Positions 1 to 8,649 of a stretch of 64,000 nt of DNA are shown in pieces. The DNA lies in contig JBBQFQ010000028.1 of NCBI GenBank assembly GCA_038322235.1, positions 1-64,000 of the forward strand, written 5' to 3'. Numbering within the stretch: position 1 is the stretch's first letter; each line of letters begins with the position of its first letter. A model generated the notes under the pieces. The model did no database searches. It was not told the origin of the DNA and saw nothing but the letters and a program-made list of their open reading frames with translations. This DNA is from SZAS-18 sp038322235 (lineage in GTDB: Bacteria > Verrucomicrobiota > Verrucomicrobiia > Chthoniobacterales > SZAS-18). The position numbers and the translations under genes were made by a program.

Positions 1-1116
1 GAGCACGAACTGCTCCTCGCCCCGCCCATCGGGATGGCGTTCCACCCGCGCTTCCAACCCTGCCTGCACCTCGGTCCAGCCTTCCGTCTCCAGCAGCTTC
101 GCCTCGAAGTGCTTGAGCTGGCTCTTGGGCGTGCCCACCAGGTAACGCGCCCGCCGGGAGCGCAGGAACGCGATGTTCTTCTCGCTCACCATCCCCCGGT
201 CCATCACCCACACCCGCTCGCTCTGACCGTATTTCTCTTCCATCACCCGCACCACGTCCTCGACCGTGCTGACATCGGCCCGGTTGCCGTCGAAGACCTC
301 GAAGGACAGCGGCAGCCCCTCGGGCGTGACCACCAGCGCGATGCACACCTGCTTGCAGTCGCTGCGCTGATCGCGCGAGTAGCCGCGCCGGGCCTTTTCA
401 TTGCCCAGCGCCTGGCCCTCGAAGAACGTGCTCGTCACGTCGTAGAGGAGGAACTCGAAGCGCACCCCGAACCAGCTCTGGTAGCGAGCAAGCAGATGCG
501 CGCACAGCGCGTCCTTGTGGGCGCCGAGCACATCGAGCGCGCGGTAGAGCCGGTCATCGTTGAGGCGGCCCGCCGCGAGGCCTAAGAGATCGTCCAGCGC
601 GGTGCGCTCCAGCCAGCGCTCGGCGATGGCCAGTTCGCTGGGCTGCCCGCAAAAGCGCGCCACGGTCAGCAGGCAGCACACCCGCTCCCAGCTGACTTCC
701 TCGCGTCCGGGCTCGATCAGCCGGCCCAGCAGTTCGTCCAACCCCAGCCGCCGCCACAGCGAGAGCGCCAGATACGGCGCGCCAAACGCCCGCACCCGTT
801 CCACCCGCAGTTGTCCCAAATCGGCGTATTCCCACCGCGAGCGCGCACCCGCTGCTGCGGCGACCGCCGCGGGCTGGCTACTCTTGGTCTCCTCGAACGG
901 GAGCGACTGCTGTTGCGCTCGCGGCCGCTGCCGACCGGCCAGCAAATCATCCAGATCCTCCCACCCGGCTTCCACCGCTGCATCCGGCCCCGTCAGCTTG
1001 CTCAAACACGCCACCTCCCGTTGCCGCGGCCCCGCCGCCGTGCGCACCGATTCGCACAGACTCCAATACTCGTAGCGCTCTCCTCCCACCACCTTGCTGC
1101 GACGACGCGAAAACAT
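1..1116 (-). CDS. IS1634-type (IS4 superfamily) transposase, 3' part outside window
   Basis: The minus-strand frame is open for 372 codons from an ATG (MFSRRRSKVV...) to the window edge, so the C-terminal part is missing. The visible protein carries LLYDVTSTFFEG, a first-Asp DDE motif, then SRDQRSDCKQV, FEVFDGNRAD and VWVMDRGMVSEKN, where the second catalytic Asp is expected. This order is typical of IS1634-family transposases, which move by cut-and-paste with an RNase H-fold DDE domain. The third catalytic acid would lie beyond the edge. No frameshift is visible in the part present, so the element may be intact. Terminal inverted repeats could not be identified, because only one end is in view and it lies somewhere between the start codon and the SRP RNA gene. 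Family assignment is from remembered motifs. Confidence 0.85.
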   Translation of the reverse strand, partial: MFSRRRSKVVGGERYEYWSLCESVRTAAGPRQREVACLSKLTGPDAAVEAGWEDLDDLLAGRQRPRAQQQSLPFEETKSSQPAAVAAAAGARSRWEYADLGQLRVERVRAFGAPYLALSLWRRLGLDELLGRLIEPGREEVSWERVCCLLTVARFCGQPSELAIAERWLERTALDDLLGLAAGRLNDDRLYRALDVLGAHKDALCAHLLARYQSWFGVRFEFLLYDVTSTFFEGQALGNEKARRGYSRDQRSDCKQVCIALVVTPEGLPLSFEVFDGNRADVSTVEDVVRVMEEKYGQSERVWVMDRGMVSEKNIAFLRSRRARYLVGTPKSQLKHFEAKLLETEGWTEVQAGLEARVERHPDGRGEEQFVL

Positions 1117-1298
1117 CCGCCAAAATCCCCGCCAATTTCACACCCTTCAATGACCACTTCGGCACTACAACGCCGAAATCACGCCGGCTCTCTGAGGCGC
1201 CCGCTCACCGTCCGACCCGCTACTCTGGAAAAAATCTTCCGCCCACACCAAACTGCGGGACTTGGGCTAGCGCGCGAGAGCCCCCCGCGCGAAAAAAA

Positions 1299-1388
<90 letters not shown>

Positions 1389-1468
1389 CTGGAGATGTCG
1401 TGCCATTCCCGTCGGGGGTCAAGCATTGCGTGTGAAATGCTTGCAGCGCAGCTTTCGTGCGCGTAGTC

Positions 1469-2251
1469 ATGGCTCGCGTCATGCCTTCCATCCTTCTCTA
1501 CGCCTCCGCCTTACTCCTGCTGGTGTCTGCCGGGCTGGGCTACGCGAATTTCAGTCACTTGAAGGAATAAACGGCCCGCTTGAAGAGCACGGAGGAATCG
1601 CTGACGAAGACGGTCGGGGATCTTGGGACGGCGAAAAAGGAGTTAAAGACCACCGGCGAGCACCTCGTTGCGACGAAGGCCAAGGCGGCCGAACTTGAAG
1701 CGGGGCTGGCCGCAGTACGATCCGAGGCCGAACGCGTAACCGGGCAGATCGCTGAATTCCAATCCCAGATCGGAGCGAAACAGGCCGAAATCGACGATCT
1801 TAAGAATCAGGTTGCCGTGGGCAAGCCGGGTGGAAGTATTCCCGGCGCGCCGAGCGAGGCCGAGCGGCGGATGACGGAGTTGCAAGCTCAGGTTGCCGAG
1901 CTCAGCCAAGTGAAGGCGAGCCTCGACGAAAAGCTCGCAGCGGCCGAGGGACGCGTGAGGACCCTCCAGGTTTCAGAGCAGCGGCGTCAGGCGGGAGTCA
2001 TGGCGCGGGGCCTATCGGGCGAGATTCTGGCGGTGAACCAGTCGTGGAATTTTGTCGTGCTGAGCCTGGGCGATCGGCAGGGTGTAACGACGAATTCGGA
2101 GATGATCGTGATGCGCCGGGGAGCCATGGTCGGACGAGTGAAGATCACGTCGGTTGAGCCATCGCAGTCGATCGCCGATATCGTCCCGTCCTCGCTCGCA
2201 CCGGGACTTGTCGTCCAACCTGGCGATCGCGTCATTTATCCCGGGTCTTGA
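1469..2251 (+). pseudogene. Membrane-anchored coiled-coil protein interrupted by an in-frame TAA
   Basis: An ATG at the left end opens a membrane anchor (MPSILLYASALLLLVSAG, then GYANFSHLKE). This frame hits TAA at 1568-1570, and the very next codon continues in the same frame with TARLKSTEESLTKTVGDL and a long heptad-rich coiled coil up to about position 1980. A compact C-terminal domain follows (SGEILAVNQSWNFVVLSLGD, then VGRVKITSVEPSQS). The anchor and coiled coil clearly form one protein, so a single substitution or sequencing error has split it. Translation might restart at a TTG at 1580, giving a soluble 223-residue product without its anchor. The function is not recognised; the layout recalls envelope or cell-division coiled-coil proteins. 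The 3' neighbour is a small lipoprotein gene 33 bp away, perhaps co-transcribed. Confidence 0.7.
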
Positions 2252-2284
2252 TTGACGCCGGCGCTTCCGCTGCGAGCGTCTGCT

Positions 2285-2506
2285 ATGACGAAGTTTGATC
2301 TAGCCCGAATCTCGATCCGTCTCACTCTTTGCACCGTCGTCGTCTTTTTGGGGGCGTGTGCGACGGTGCCGGTCACCGATGGGACGCAGTATCTCGCGAA
2401 CGGGGAAAAGGTGAGTTCCCTGCCTTGGAACAAGCCGCAGACGTGGGAAGGCCAGGGTGCGTTGGGGGCATTGGCGGGCCAAGGTGGAAATTTTGGGGGG
2501 CGCTGA
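2285..2506 (+). CDS. Small predicted lipoprotein
   Basis: This 73-residue protein starts MTKFDLARIS, has a hydrophobic segment LTLCTVVVFLGAC and a lipobox ending at that Cys, so it is expected to be lipidated after signal peptidase II cleavage. The mature part is short (ATVPVTDGTQYLANGEKV) with a Gly-rich end (GALGALAGQGGNFGGR). I chose the ATG at 2285 over an upstream in-frame TTG because it gives a normal signal peptide. It follows the coiled-coil gene on the same strand and may belong to the same transcription unit. No family is recognised with certainty. Confidence 0.65.
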   Translation: MTKFDLARISIRLTLCTVVVFLGACATVPVTDGTQYLANGEKVSSLPWNKPQTWEGQGALGALAGQGGNFGGR

Positions 2507-2527
2507 TCAAAACGGCAGCGATTGCTC

Positions 2528-3272
2528 CTAGGTCGCTCCTGCGAGGCGCGTTTTCGCCATCTTGACGTAAGCAGGGTCCACTTCGGTCCCGATGCAACGT
2601 CGACGCAGCTGACACGCGACGACGGCCGTGGATCCTGATCCGAGAAACGGATCGAGGACGAGGTTTCCGGGATCAGACGACGAGGCGACGATTAACTTGA
2701 CCGGTTTTTGCGACGGATGCCCGCACTTCTCCTTCGAACTCCCCTTCAGCTTGGAATGCGCCAGATATTCGTCGCGAATTTCCCGTCCTCGAGGTGTCGG
2801 CGGCGCGCCTCGAGATCCTTGTACCTCTTGTCGCGTAGATATCTTGCGATCGTTGCGGCATCGTATGGCTCGCGCAAAGCTCCCTTGTGAAACTTTGGCC
2901 GCTCACCGCGCCGAAGGACGAGCATTAGTTCAGTGGCGGGCGTAAAACTGTCGCGTCGTTCGTTGTACCCGACGGTGCGATCCCACGTGATGAGATCGTG
3001 AAAGGCGTGCCGCCGCGTTGTCTCGGAGTTGAGATGGAGGAAGACGTGCTCCGCTTCCCAAACTGGCCAAAGCAATACAGCAAGCCGTCCGGGCGGAGGA
3101 TGCGCATCGCCTCATCGATCCATGCCGCAGTCCAGTCGAGGTTGCTGTGGGCTTCCTGCACTGCCGATCCAACCGACGTCCAAACGTTAAAATAGGGCGG
3201 ATCGGCGATCACCAACTGGACGCTCCCCTCTTGCGTCTGGCGCATGGCCGCGACGCAGTCGCCCTCGATCAC
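2528..3272 (-). pseudogene. DNA methyltransferase (N6/N4, beta-type motif order), frameshifted twice
   Basis: Three consecutive minus-strand frames together give one methyltransferase. The first contains MIEGDCVAAMRQTQEGSVQL and the catalytic DPPY, reading to LLYCFGQFGK. The second, shifted by one base near 3050, continues EHVFLHLNSETTRRHAFHD and WDRTVGYNERRDSFTPATE. The third, shifted near 2747, reads KEKCGHPSQKPVKLI and ends with the SAM-binding LDPFLGSGSTAV. The order DPPY before FxGxG, plus the HPxQKPxxL motif, matches the N6_N4_Mtase family (Pfam PF01555). Two shifts mean the gene is inactive or that indel errors are present in the read. No restriction endonuclease gene is adjacent, so it would have been an orphan methyltransferase. 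Confidence 0.82.
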
Positions 3273-3373
3273 GTGGCACTATGGAGTCTGGCCCGTCGCC
3301 TCGCCACCTGCCGTCACCGATCCTCCCAGGACAGCGTGAGGTTCGGACTCGGATGAAGGGTTTGGACCATTGC

Positions 3374-4201
3374 TCATTTCGTCCGCGACAGGATGGAGTC
3401 GATGATCTGGGTCAAGTCCTCCGCGTGTTGGGGCGACGCGGCGCCAAACCCTCTGACAATGTCGAGAAGGAAACCCGAGCTTTCCGCATCAAAGCGATAC
3501 GTCACAGTCTCCCGTGGCGTCGCTCGTCCCCCCACCCGCGGCTTGCCGTCGCGGCCGAGCCAGCGCTCGAACGGAAGACAGACGTACAGCATCGGCTGAT
3601 ATCCGACCGCGCGTTGCTTCGGCTTGAGCTCGATCTGAATCGTGCCGAACGGCGTCGTTTTGAGGTAGACCGGCACAGCTTCTTGCCAGCGTGCAAAACC
3701 GGGCGGTAGCCCGCCGCCGGAAATCGAGAGCGGCACCAAAGTGATCGCCTCGTTCTCGGCCATGCTTGTCCGGGCGAAGGACGCAAGCTCGGTCCGGACG
3801 GCTCCCAAGCTCGCGGCGGTCACGACGCCGGCGCAAAGCGACTCTTGCAGGATCTTCGACAGTTCCGCCCCGTATTTTCGCTTTCCTTTCCTCACGAATT
3901 CGATCCCGTCAGCCAGGGCTGGTCGGTCTCGCTCCGGTGTGTCGTAGCCGATTTGCCACTCCAGATAGTGGCCGGCTCCCAGGCTCGTCTGACTGGGTGC
4001 CACGACCTCTCCGAGGCGCCCGTCAACTCGCGCTTTCGTCCTGACTTTGCCGGTCACGTCCGTGAGCGGCAGTCGAACTTCCACGGCGTTGCCCTTGCGC
4101 TCCACAGTCACATCCTTGTAATCGGAGCGTCCTGTCGATTCGCCCGACGCCGCGAAGACCAGCGCACAGACCAGAAGGGCGAGCCGGCCAAACAGATGCA
4201 T
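3374..4201 (-). CDS. Secreted protein of unknown function
   Basis: From the ATG at MHLFGRLALLVCALVFAASG the product has 275 residues with a clear signal peptide. The mature part is mainly beta-rich and basic (YKDVTVERKGNAVEVRLPL; VYLKTTPFGTIQIELKPKQ), with no motif I can name. An upstream in-frame ATG would add 32 residues that overlap the end of coaD and lack a signal-like character, so I prefer the internal start. It sits 34 bp downstream of coaD on the same strand and may be in the same transcript. No function is assigned. Confidence 0.65.
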   Translation of the reverse strand: MHLFGRLALLVCALVFAASGESTGRSDYKDVTVERKGNAVEVRLPLTDVTGKVRTKARVDGRLGEVVAPSQTSLGAGHYLEWQIGYDTPERDRPALADGIEFVRKGKRKYGAELSKILQESLCAGVVTAASLGAVRTELASFARTSMAENEAITLVPLSISGGGLPPGFARWQEAVPVYLKTTPFGTIQIELKPKQRAVGYQPMLYVCLPFERWLGRDGKPRVGGRATPRETVTYRFDAESSGFLLDIVRGFGAASPQHAEDLTQIIDSILSRTK

Positions 4202-4235
4202 TTTGGCGGAGCGGCAAGCCAACGGAACCGGAAGT

Positions 4236-4715
4236 TCAGCGACCAAATTTGGCTGCAAGGGCGCTTTGCACCACCGGGGGGACGAAGCTGCTGACATCCC
4301 CGCCGAGTCGCGCGATCTCTTTCACAATGCGGGAGCTCAAATATGTGTAGTCCTCCTTCGGCATCAGAAACATCGTCTCCACGGTTGATTCGAGCTTCCG
4401 GTTCATCAATGCCATTTGAAATTCGAATTCGAAATCCGAAACGGCGCGGAGCCCACGGACGATCGCGACCGCTCCGGCGTTTCGGGCGAAATCCACGAGG
4501 AGCCCATCCATCCGGGTGATGCTGACGTTTGGCCATTTCGCGGTGTTCACCCGAAGCATCTCCACGCGCTCGTCCGCGGAGAAGAGCGGCTGCTTCTGGC
4601 TGTTCGGAGCGACCGCGACGAGGACTTCATCGAACAGACGGACCGCTCGCGAGATGAGATCAAGATGACCGTTGGTCGTCGGATCGAAACTGCCGGGATA
4701 AATGGCGCGACGCAT
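4236..4715 (-). CDS. coaD: Phosphopantetheine adenylyltransferase
   Basis: CoaD transfers AMP from ATP to 4'-phosphopantetheine to make dephospho-CoA, the penultimate step of CoA synthesis. The 159-residue protein begins MRRAIYPGSFDPTTNGHLDL, which contains the nucleotidyltransferase TxxH motif (TTNGH). It also has VRGLRAVSDFEFEFQMALMN and TYLSSRIVKEIARLGGDVSS, both typical of bacterial CoaD. The length is normal. An upstream in-frame extension of 24 codons was rejected because MRRAIYPGSFDP is the family's usual start. Together with panC further right, this places two CoA pathway genes in the window, though they are not adjacent. Confidence 0.96.
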   Translation of the reverse strand: MRRAIYPGSFDPTTNGHLDLISRAVRLFDEVLVAVAPNSQKQPLFSADERVEMLRVNTAKWPNVSITRMDGLLVDFARNAGAVAIVRGLRAVSDFEFEFQMALMNRKLESTVETMFLMPKEDYTYLSSRIVKEIARLGGDVSSFVPPVVQSALAAKFGR

Positions 4716-4808
4716 AAGGGGGGGATTCCGCGGCAGGCGGAACGGGGAGCGAAGCAACTCAGGGCACGAATGGCAACCGGTATTCATGCAGAAGCATCCG
4801 AAGTCCCG

Positions 4809-5255
4809 CTAATAGGCATTCGGACGCGGAAGTTCTGAGCGCAGGTCAATCTTATCGCCGCCGTCGATGTCGAGCACGAGGGCCGTGAACTGCCACCCGT
4901 CGGCCGAGCGCAACGCCACGACCCGGACACGCCCATTCTTCGCCGAGCCGGTCACGGGAATCACGAGGTCGGCACGCCCCGACGCCCCGGCGGACTTGAT
5001 CGATCCAGTCACAATCCATCCGGGTTCGATCGGCTCGCCCAAACTCGCCTTTGCGCGCGGACTCGCCCGCGTCGTTTCCACCGCGACGCGGTACGGTTCG
5101 GAGGACCGCATGAGCGCGAAGATCCCCGCGAGGAAGCCGAAAATCAGCGTCACGCCAGCAAGACAAATGACAGGGACACTCCACTTCCAATTCCGGGCCC
5201 ACCAATCTGTGCGAGGTGCAGAAGGGGGATTTGGCAGGTTTGGGGAAGTCGTCAT
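4809..5255 (-). CDS. Coa1-like single-pass membrane protein
   Basis: The 148-residue protein has a Pro-rich N-terminus, then WWARNWKWSVPVICLAGVTL leading into one transmembrane helix (about residues 20 to 45), followed by an extracytoplasmic domain with LGEPIEPGWIVTGSIKSAG and GRVRVVALRSADGWQFTALV. The pattern LGEPI..GW.v.Gs...sG.a.l.ipv.G is that of small proteins annotated as cytochrome c oxidase assembly factor 1 (Coa1) family in Verrucomicrobia and Planctomycetes. The bacterial function is untested. The ATG was chosen so that the protein starts MTTSPNLPN; an upstream in-frame start would add 16 residues. Confidence 0.7.
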   Translation of the reverse strand: MTTSPNLPNPPSAPRTDWWARNWKWSVPVICLAGVTLIFGFLAGIFALMRSSEPYRVAVETTRASPRAKASLGEPIEPGWIVTGSIKSAGASGRADLVIPVTGSAKNGRVRVVALRSADGWQFTALVLDIDGGDKIDLRSELPRPNAY

Positions 5256-5440
5256 GTCGGATTGGTTTCGGATCGGGGAAGACAGCGGAGCGCTTCGGCT
5301 CACGAGACGAGTCGCGCCCCGTTCAACCGCTCTGGCCGCGCGGCCGCTCCCGACCCGGGTTTGGGTGCGGACAGCTGTTCATGGATCAAGCACTTTCCGA
5401 CAAGATCCCGTTCGTCCGTGCGCTGCGAGCGCAAACGCGT

Positions 5441-6322
5441 TTAGGCGCCCCTCCCCTTAAACGTCAATTCGGCGACCCCGCTCTTGTCGAGCCCACCCAG
5501 GCCTGCCTCCACCATCCGATCAAACTGGGCCTTGGTCGCATTCGCCAGCGGCAGATGAAGTCCCGCCGCCCTGGCCAACTCGAGAGCGATTCCGCTGTCC
5601 TTCGCCGCGTGGGCCGCGGAAAAAAAGCAGGAATGTTCCCTGGTTTGCATATCCTCACCGTCAGTGACCAGCACACGCGAGGCCGCGCCGGTTCCAGCAA
5701 AAATTTCGCGCACGAGCGTTAGATCGAGGCCGAGGTCATCCGCCAGTCCCAGGCCTTCCGCAAGCCCGGCGGTATTGATGTTCATCACCATGTTCACGAG
5801 CGCCTTCAGCTGCGCGGCCCGGCCCGCGGAACCCACATGGCGAATCGTTGTCCCCAGCGCCTCAAGGATCGGTCGCGCCCGTTCAAAAACGTCGGCGCGG
5901 CCGCCACACATGAGATAAAGCGTGCCGTCCCTGGCTTGGGGAATGCTCGAAGCCATGCAGGCTTCAAGCGAACTCGCTCCCGCGCGCTCCGCAGCCGCTT
6001 CAATTTCGATATGCACCTCCGGCGAGACCGTCGCGCAATTGATGAATAGTTTTCCTACCGCGCTCTTGAGAAGGTTGTCGCCCGAGGCGAAGAAGATCTC
6101 CCGCTGGGCGGCATCGTCTGTTACGACGGTGATGATTACTTCCGCCGCGGCCGCCACCTCGGCGAGGCTCTCAGGAGCGGAACAGGCCAGCTCACGCGCC
6201 AAACCCTCTGCCGCTTCCCGTTGGGCGGACAGTACTGCCGTGATCGCGAAACCACGGTCGTGCAGACGCCGCGCCATGTTTGCACCCATTCGTCCTGTCC
6301 CGACAATACCAATTCGTTTCAT
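5441..6322 (-). CDS. Beta-hydroxyacid dehydrogenase family oxidoreductase (3-hydroxyisobutyrate dehydrogenase-like)
   Basis: The protein (293 residues) opens with a Rossmann NAD(P) motif, IGIVGTGRMGANMARRL. The substrate segment, normally DAPVSGG, is altered here to EACMASSIPQARDGTLYLMC. The catalytic Lys lies in GRAAQLKALVNMVMN, matching the family's GxGxxxKxxxN. A C-terminal helical domain (AAHAAKDSGIALELARAAGL) completes the fold. The enzyme probably oxidises a short beta-hydroxyacid or reduces a semialdehyde. The unusual substrate loop makes the exact substrate uncertain. It is transcribed away from the MgtC-like gene. Confidence 0.85.
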   Translation of the reverse strand: MKRIGIVGTGRMGANMARRLHDRGFAITAVLSAQREAAEGLARELACSAPESLAEVAAAAEVIITVVTDDAAQREIFFASGDNLLKSAVGKLFINCATVSPEVHIEIEAAAERAGASSLEACMASSIPQARDGTLYLMCGGRADVFERARPILEALGTTIRHVGSAGRAAQLKALVNMVMNINTAGLAEGLGLADDLGLDLTLVREIFAGTGAASRVLVTDGEDMQTREHSCFFSAAHAAKDSGIALELARAAGLHLPLANATKAQFDRMVEAGLGGLDKSGVAELTFKGRGA

Positions 6323-6432
6323 GGCCGGACGCTACGGAGAGCGTCCCGGTGAGCGCAATCGGAAATGTCGGACTTTGCCCGATGCGCGATGCGTCTTTCC
6401 AAGTGGCGCGAGGATTGTTACAGGAACGCCAC

Positions 6433-7143
6433 ATGAATTGGATCACTGGCAACTGGTACGAACTCCTTCCTCACACCTACTCGCATGCGATTCTCGCGGT
6501 CGTCGCGATCATGAGCAGTTTCGTAATTGGATTTGAGCGCTTCCGGAAGGAAAAGCCGGTGGGCTTTCGCACCCTCGGGCTCGTGAGCCTGGGCGCATGC
6601 ATTTATGTCATGGTCGGCATTGCGGTCAGCCCGTACGGAGCGAGCGAAGGCGGGCGCGTGATCGGCCAGATTGTCTCAGGCATCGGCTTCCTCGGTGCGG
6701 GTGTAATCCTGCGCGGGCAGTACGGGGTGACGGGCCTGACCAGCGCGGCGACCATCTGGGCGATGGCCGCAGTGGGGTCCACTATCGGCGCGGGTTACGG
6801 AGGCGCTGGTTTCGGGGCGAGCGCGCTCATGTGGCTCCTCCTGACCCTGGCTTCGCGCCTGGAGGCTGGTTTCATGAGGCGTCAGAAACGCGCGCGAGCC
6901 CGGGTTCGGTTCGAGACCAAGGGTGGCAAGACGGCGCTCCGACTCGAGGAGGTTTTCGACGACTTTCACATCCCACCTTCCGAGCAAAACTGGGGCTGCA
7001 CGCTCGATCATGAAGTTGGTCAGGTCAGCTTCACTTATCACTACACCCATCGCCATCACCGCGAATGTCTCGCGCACCTCGCCGAGTTCCCGGAAGTCAT
7101 CTCGCTCGAACGCGAGGACGAAAAATTGTCTGACCGTCTTTAG
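6433..7143 (+). CDS. MgtC/SapB family membrane protein
   Basis: Four hydrophobic helices fill residues about 15 to 140, with the family hallmarks IGFERFRKEKPVGFRTLGLV and GIGFLGAGVILR, followed by VTGLTSAATIWAMAAVGS. A soluble basic C-terminal domain of about 90 residues (RARVRFETKGGKTALRLEEV) resembles the ACT-like tail of longer MgtC proteins. MgtC relatives modulate the F-type ATP synthase or magnesium homeostasis in other bacteria; here that is inference only. I chose the ATG at MNWITGNWYELL. It is divergent from the dehydrogenase gene, so the 110 bp between them should hold both promoters. Confidence 0.88.
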   Translation: MNWITGNWYELLPHTYSHAILAVVAIMSSFVIGFERFRKEKPVGFRTLGLVSLGACIYVMVGIAVSPYGASEGGRVIGQIVSGIGFLGAGVILRGQYGVTGLTSAATIWAMAAVGSTIGAGYGGAGFGASALMWLLLTLASRLEAGFMRRQKRARARVRFETKGGKTALRLEEVFDDFHIPPSEQNWGCTLDHEVGQVSFTYHYTHRHHRECLAHLAEFPEVISLEREDEKLSDRL

Positions 7144-7174
7144 TTACCACCTCCTAACCGATTCCCATCCCCCG

Positions 7175-8527
7175 ATGCGTACCCCTTTTCTCATCCGCGC
7201 CCATGACCGGCCCTCCGTCGGGGAACGACGGGATTTCGGCCGCCAGGCCCGCCTGAGGGTGAAGCGATCCGACTTCGCCGAGTGGAATCCGTCGACTCGC
7301 ACCCATCAGCCTCTCGACTTGTTGAAGGCGGGGACGGCTGGCCGGCTCGATCACCTCGCGCCGATCAAGTTCGGACGGATGTCCGCGTCGCCGTTTTCGT
7401 TCTACCGTGGCGCGGCCCCGGTGATGGCGGCGGACATCGGGAACCGTCCCACCACGGGCTTGCGGGTTCAGATTTGCGGAGATGCTCACGTTCGAAATCT
7501 CGGCGCGTACGCCGCTCCGGACGGTCACCTCGTTTTCGATCTGAATGATTTCGATGAAACGCTGCCGCATGCGCCTTGGGAATGGGATGTCCTGCGGCTG
7601 GGAGCCAGCTTCGTCCTCGCTGGCCGCGAGGCCGGAGCGCGCGATGCGGGATGCGTCGCCGCCGTACAAACTTTCGTGCGCACGTATCGGGAATCCCTCG
7701 CTCAATTCTGCGACCTCAAGGTCGTCGATTTCTCCCGGTTCGAGGTTCGGAGACGCTCCCAGGAGAATACCGTGCGAGCCGTCCTTCAGAAGGCCGAGCT
7801 GTGTACCCCTGCCCGGACGATGGAGAAGTTGACCGTTATCGGCCCGGCGGGAGCACCGCGGCTTCGGGAACAGCCCCCTGCCCTCTATCATGTGTCCGAA
7901 GAGGAGGCGGAATCGGTCCTCGAATCGCTCGAGTCGTATCGGGAGACCATCCAGGCGGATCGGCGCCAGGTGCTTGATTCCTACGCCGCGGTGGATGTCG
8001 CCTTCAAGGTCGTGGGCACCGGAAGCGTCGGCACCCGCGTCTACATCATCCTGCTGCTCGGGCGCGGCCCCGATGATCCCCTCTTCCTGCAGGTGAAGGA
8101 ATCGGTCGCCTCGAGCTGGCTTCCGTATCTTCCAGATACTCCCGTCTGCGCGCACGAGGGTCGGCGCGTCGCGGAGGGTCAGCTCCGCATGCAGACCGCC
8201 ACGGATCCGTTCCTTGGTTGGACGAGCATCGACGGAAGGAGTTATCTCGTGCGTCAGCTGGCGGACCACAAGGCCAGCCTTGACCCTCGCGAGCTCCGGG
8301 GTGGCGCGCTCGACGAGTACGCGTTCATCGCGGGACAAATTCTCGCAAAAGCGCATTCGCGCACCGGCGATTCCATCGCTCTTGCGGCCTACTGCGGCGA
8401 CACGCCGCGGTTGGATGAGGCCGTGGCGGGATTCTCCCTCGCGTACGCCGATCAGACGGTGAAAGATCACGCCGAGTTTATCGCTGCGATCAAGGCCGGT
8501 CAGATCACCGCCCAAGCTGGCGTCTGA
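7175..8527 (+). CDS. DUF2252 family protein
   Basis: This 450-residue protein shows the DUF2252 landmarks: a K..RMSASPFSFYRGAAPVMA segment near residue 70, CGDAHVRNLGAYAAPDGHLV, FDLNDFDETLPHAPWEWDVL, VGTGSVGTRVYIILLLG and a late GQILAKAHSRTGD. The family looks like a divergent kinase or aminoglycoside-phosphotransferase-type fold with GDxHxxN and D.ND acidic motifs; its substrate is unknown. Length is normal. The start ATG reads MRTPFLIRAHDRPSVGERRD. It lies 31 bp after the MgtC-like gene on the same strand. Confidence 0.9.
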   Translation: MRTPFLIRAHDRPSVGERRDFGRQARLRVKRSDFAEWNPSTRTHQPLDLLKAGTAGRLDHLAPIKFGRMSASPFSFYRGAAPVMAADIGNRPTTGLRVQICGDAHVRNLGAYAAPDGHLVFDLNDFDETLPHAPWEWDVLRLGASFVLAGREAGARDAGCVAAVQTFVRTYRESLAQFCDLKVVDFSRFEVRRRSQENTVRAVLQKAELCTPARTMEKLTVIGPAGAPRLREQPPALYHVSEEEAESVLESLESYRETIQADRRQVLDSYAAVDVAFKVVGTGSVGTRVYIILLLGRGPDDPLFLQVKESVASSWLPYLPDTPVCAHEGRRVAEGQLRMQTATDPFLGWTSIDGRSYLVRQLADHKASLDPRELRGGALDEYAFIAGQILAKAHSRTGDSIALAAYCGDTPRLDEAVAGFSLAYADQTVKDHAEFIAAIKAGQITAQAGV

Positions 8528-8649
8528 GACGCCCCGGATGGGTCGCCGTCGGGCGATCGAATTCTTCAGCTGGCGTCAGGGTCAGGTCTTCCGCAATTCG
8601 GACGAACCGCGCTTGCCACATGTCACGGGCTCGCCATAGACTGCAACCC

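Noticed and set aside
7154..8515. Long minus-strand open frame opposite the DUF2252 gene
   Set aside because: The plus-strand protein carries all DUF2252 motifs; the antisense product looks random.
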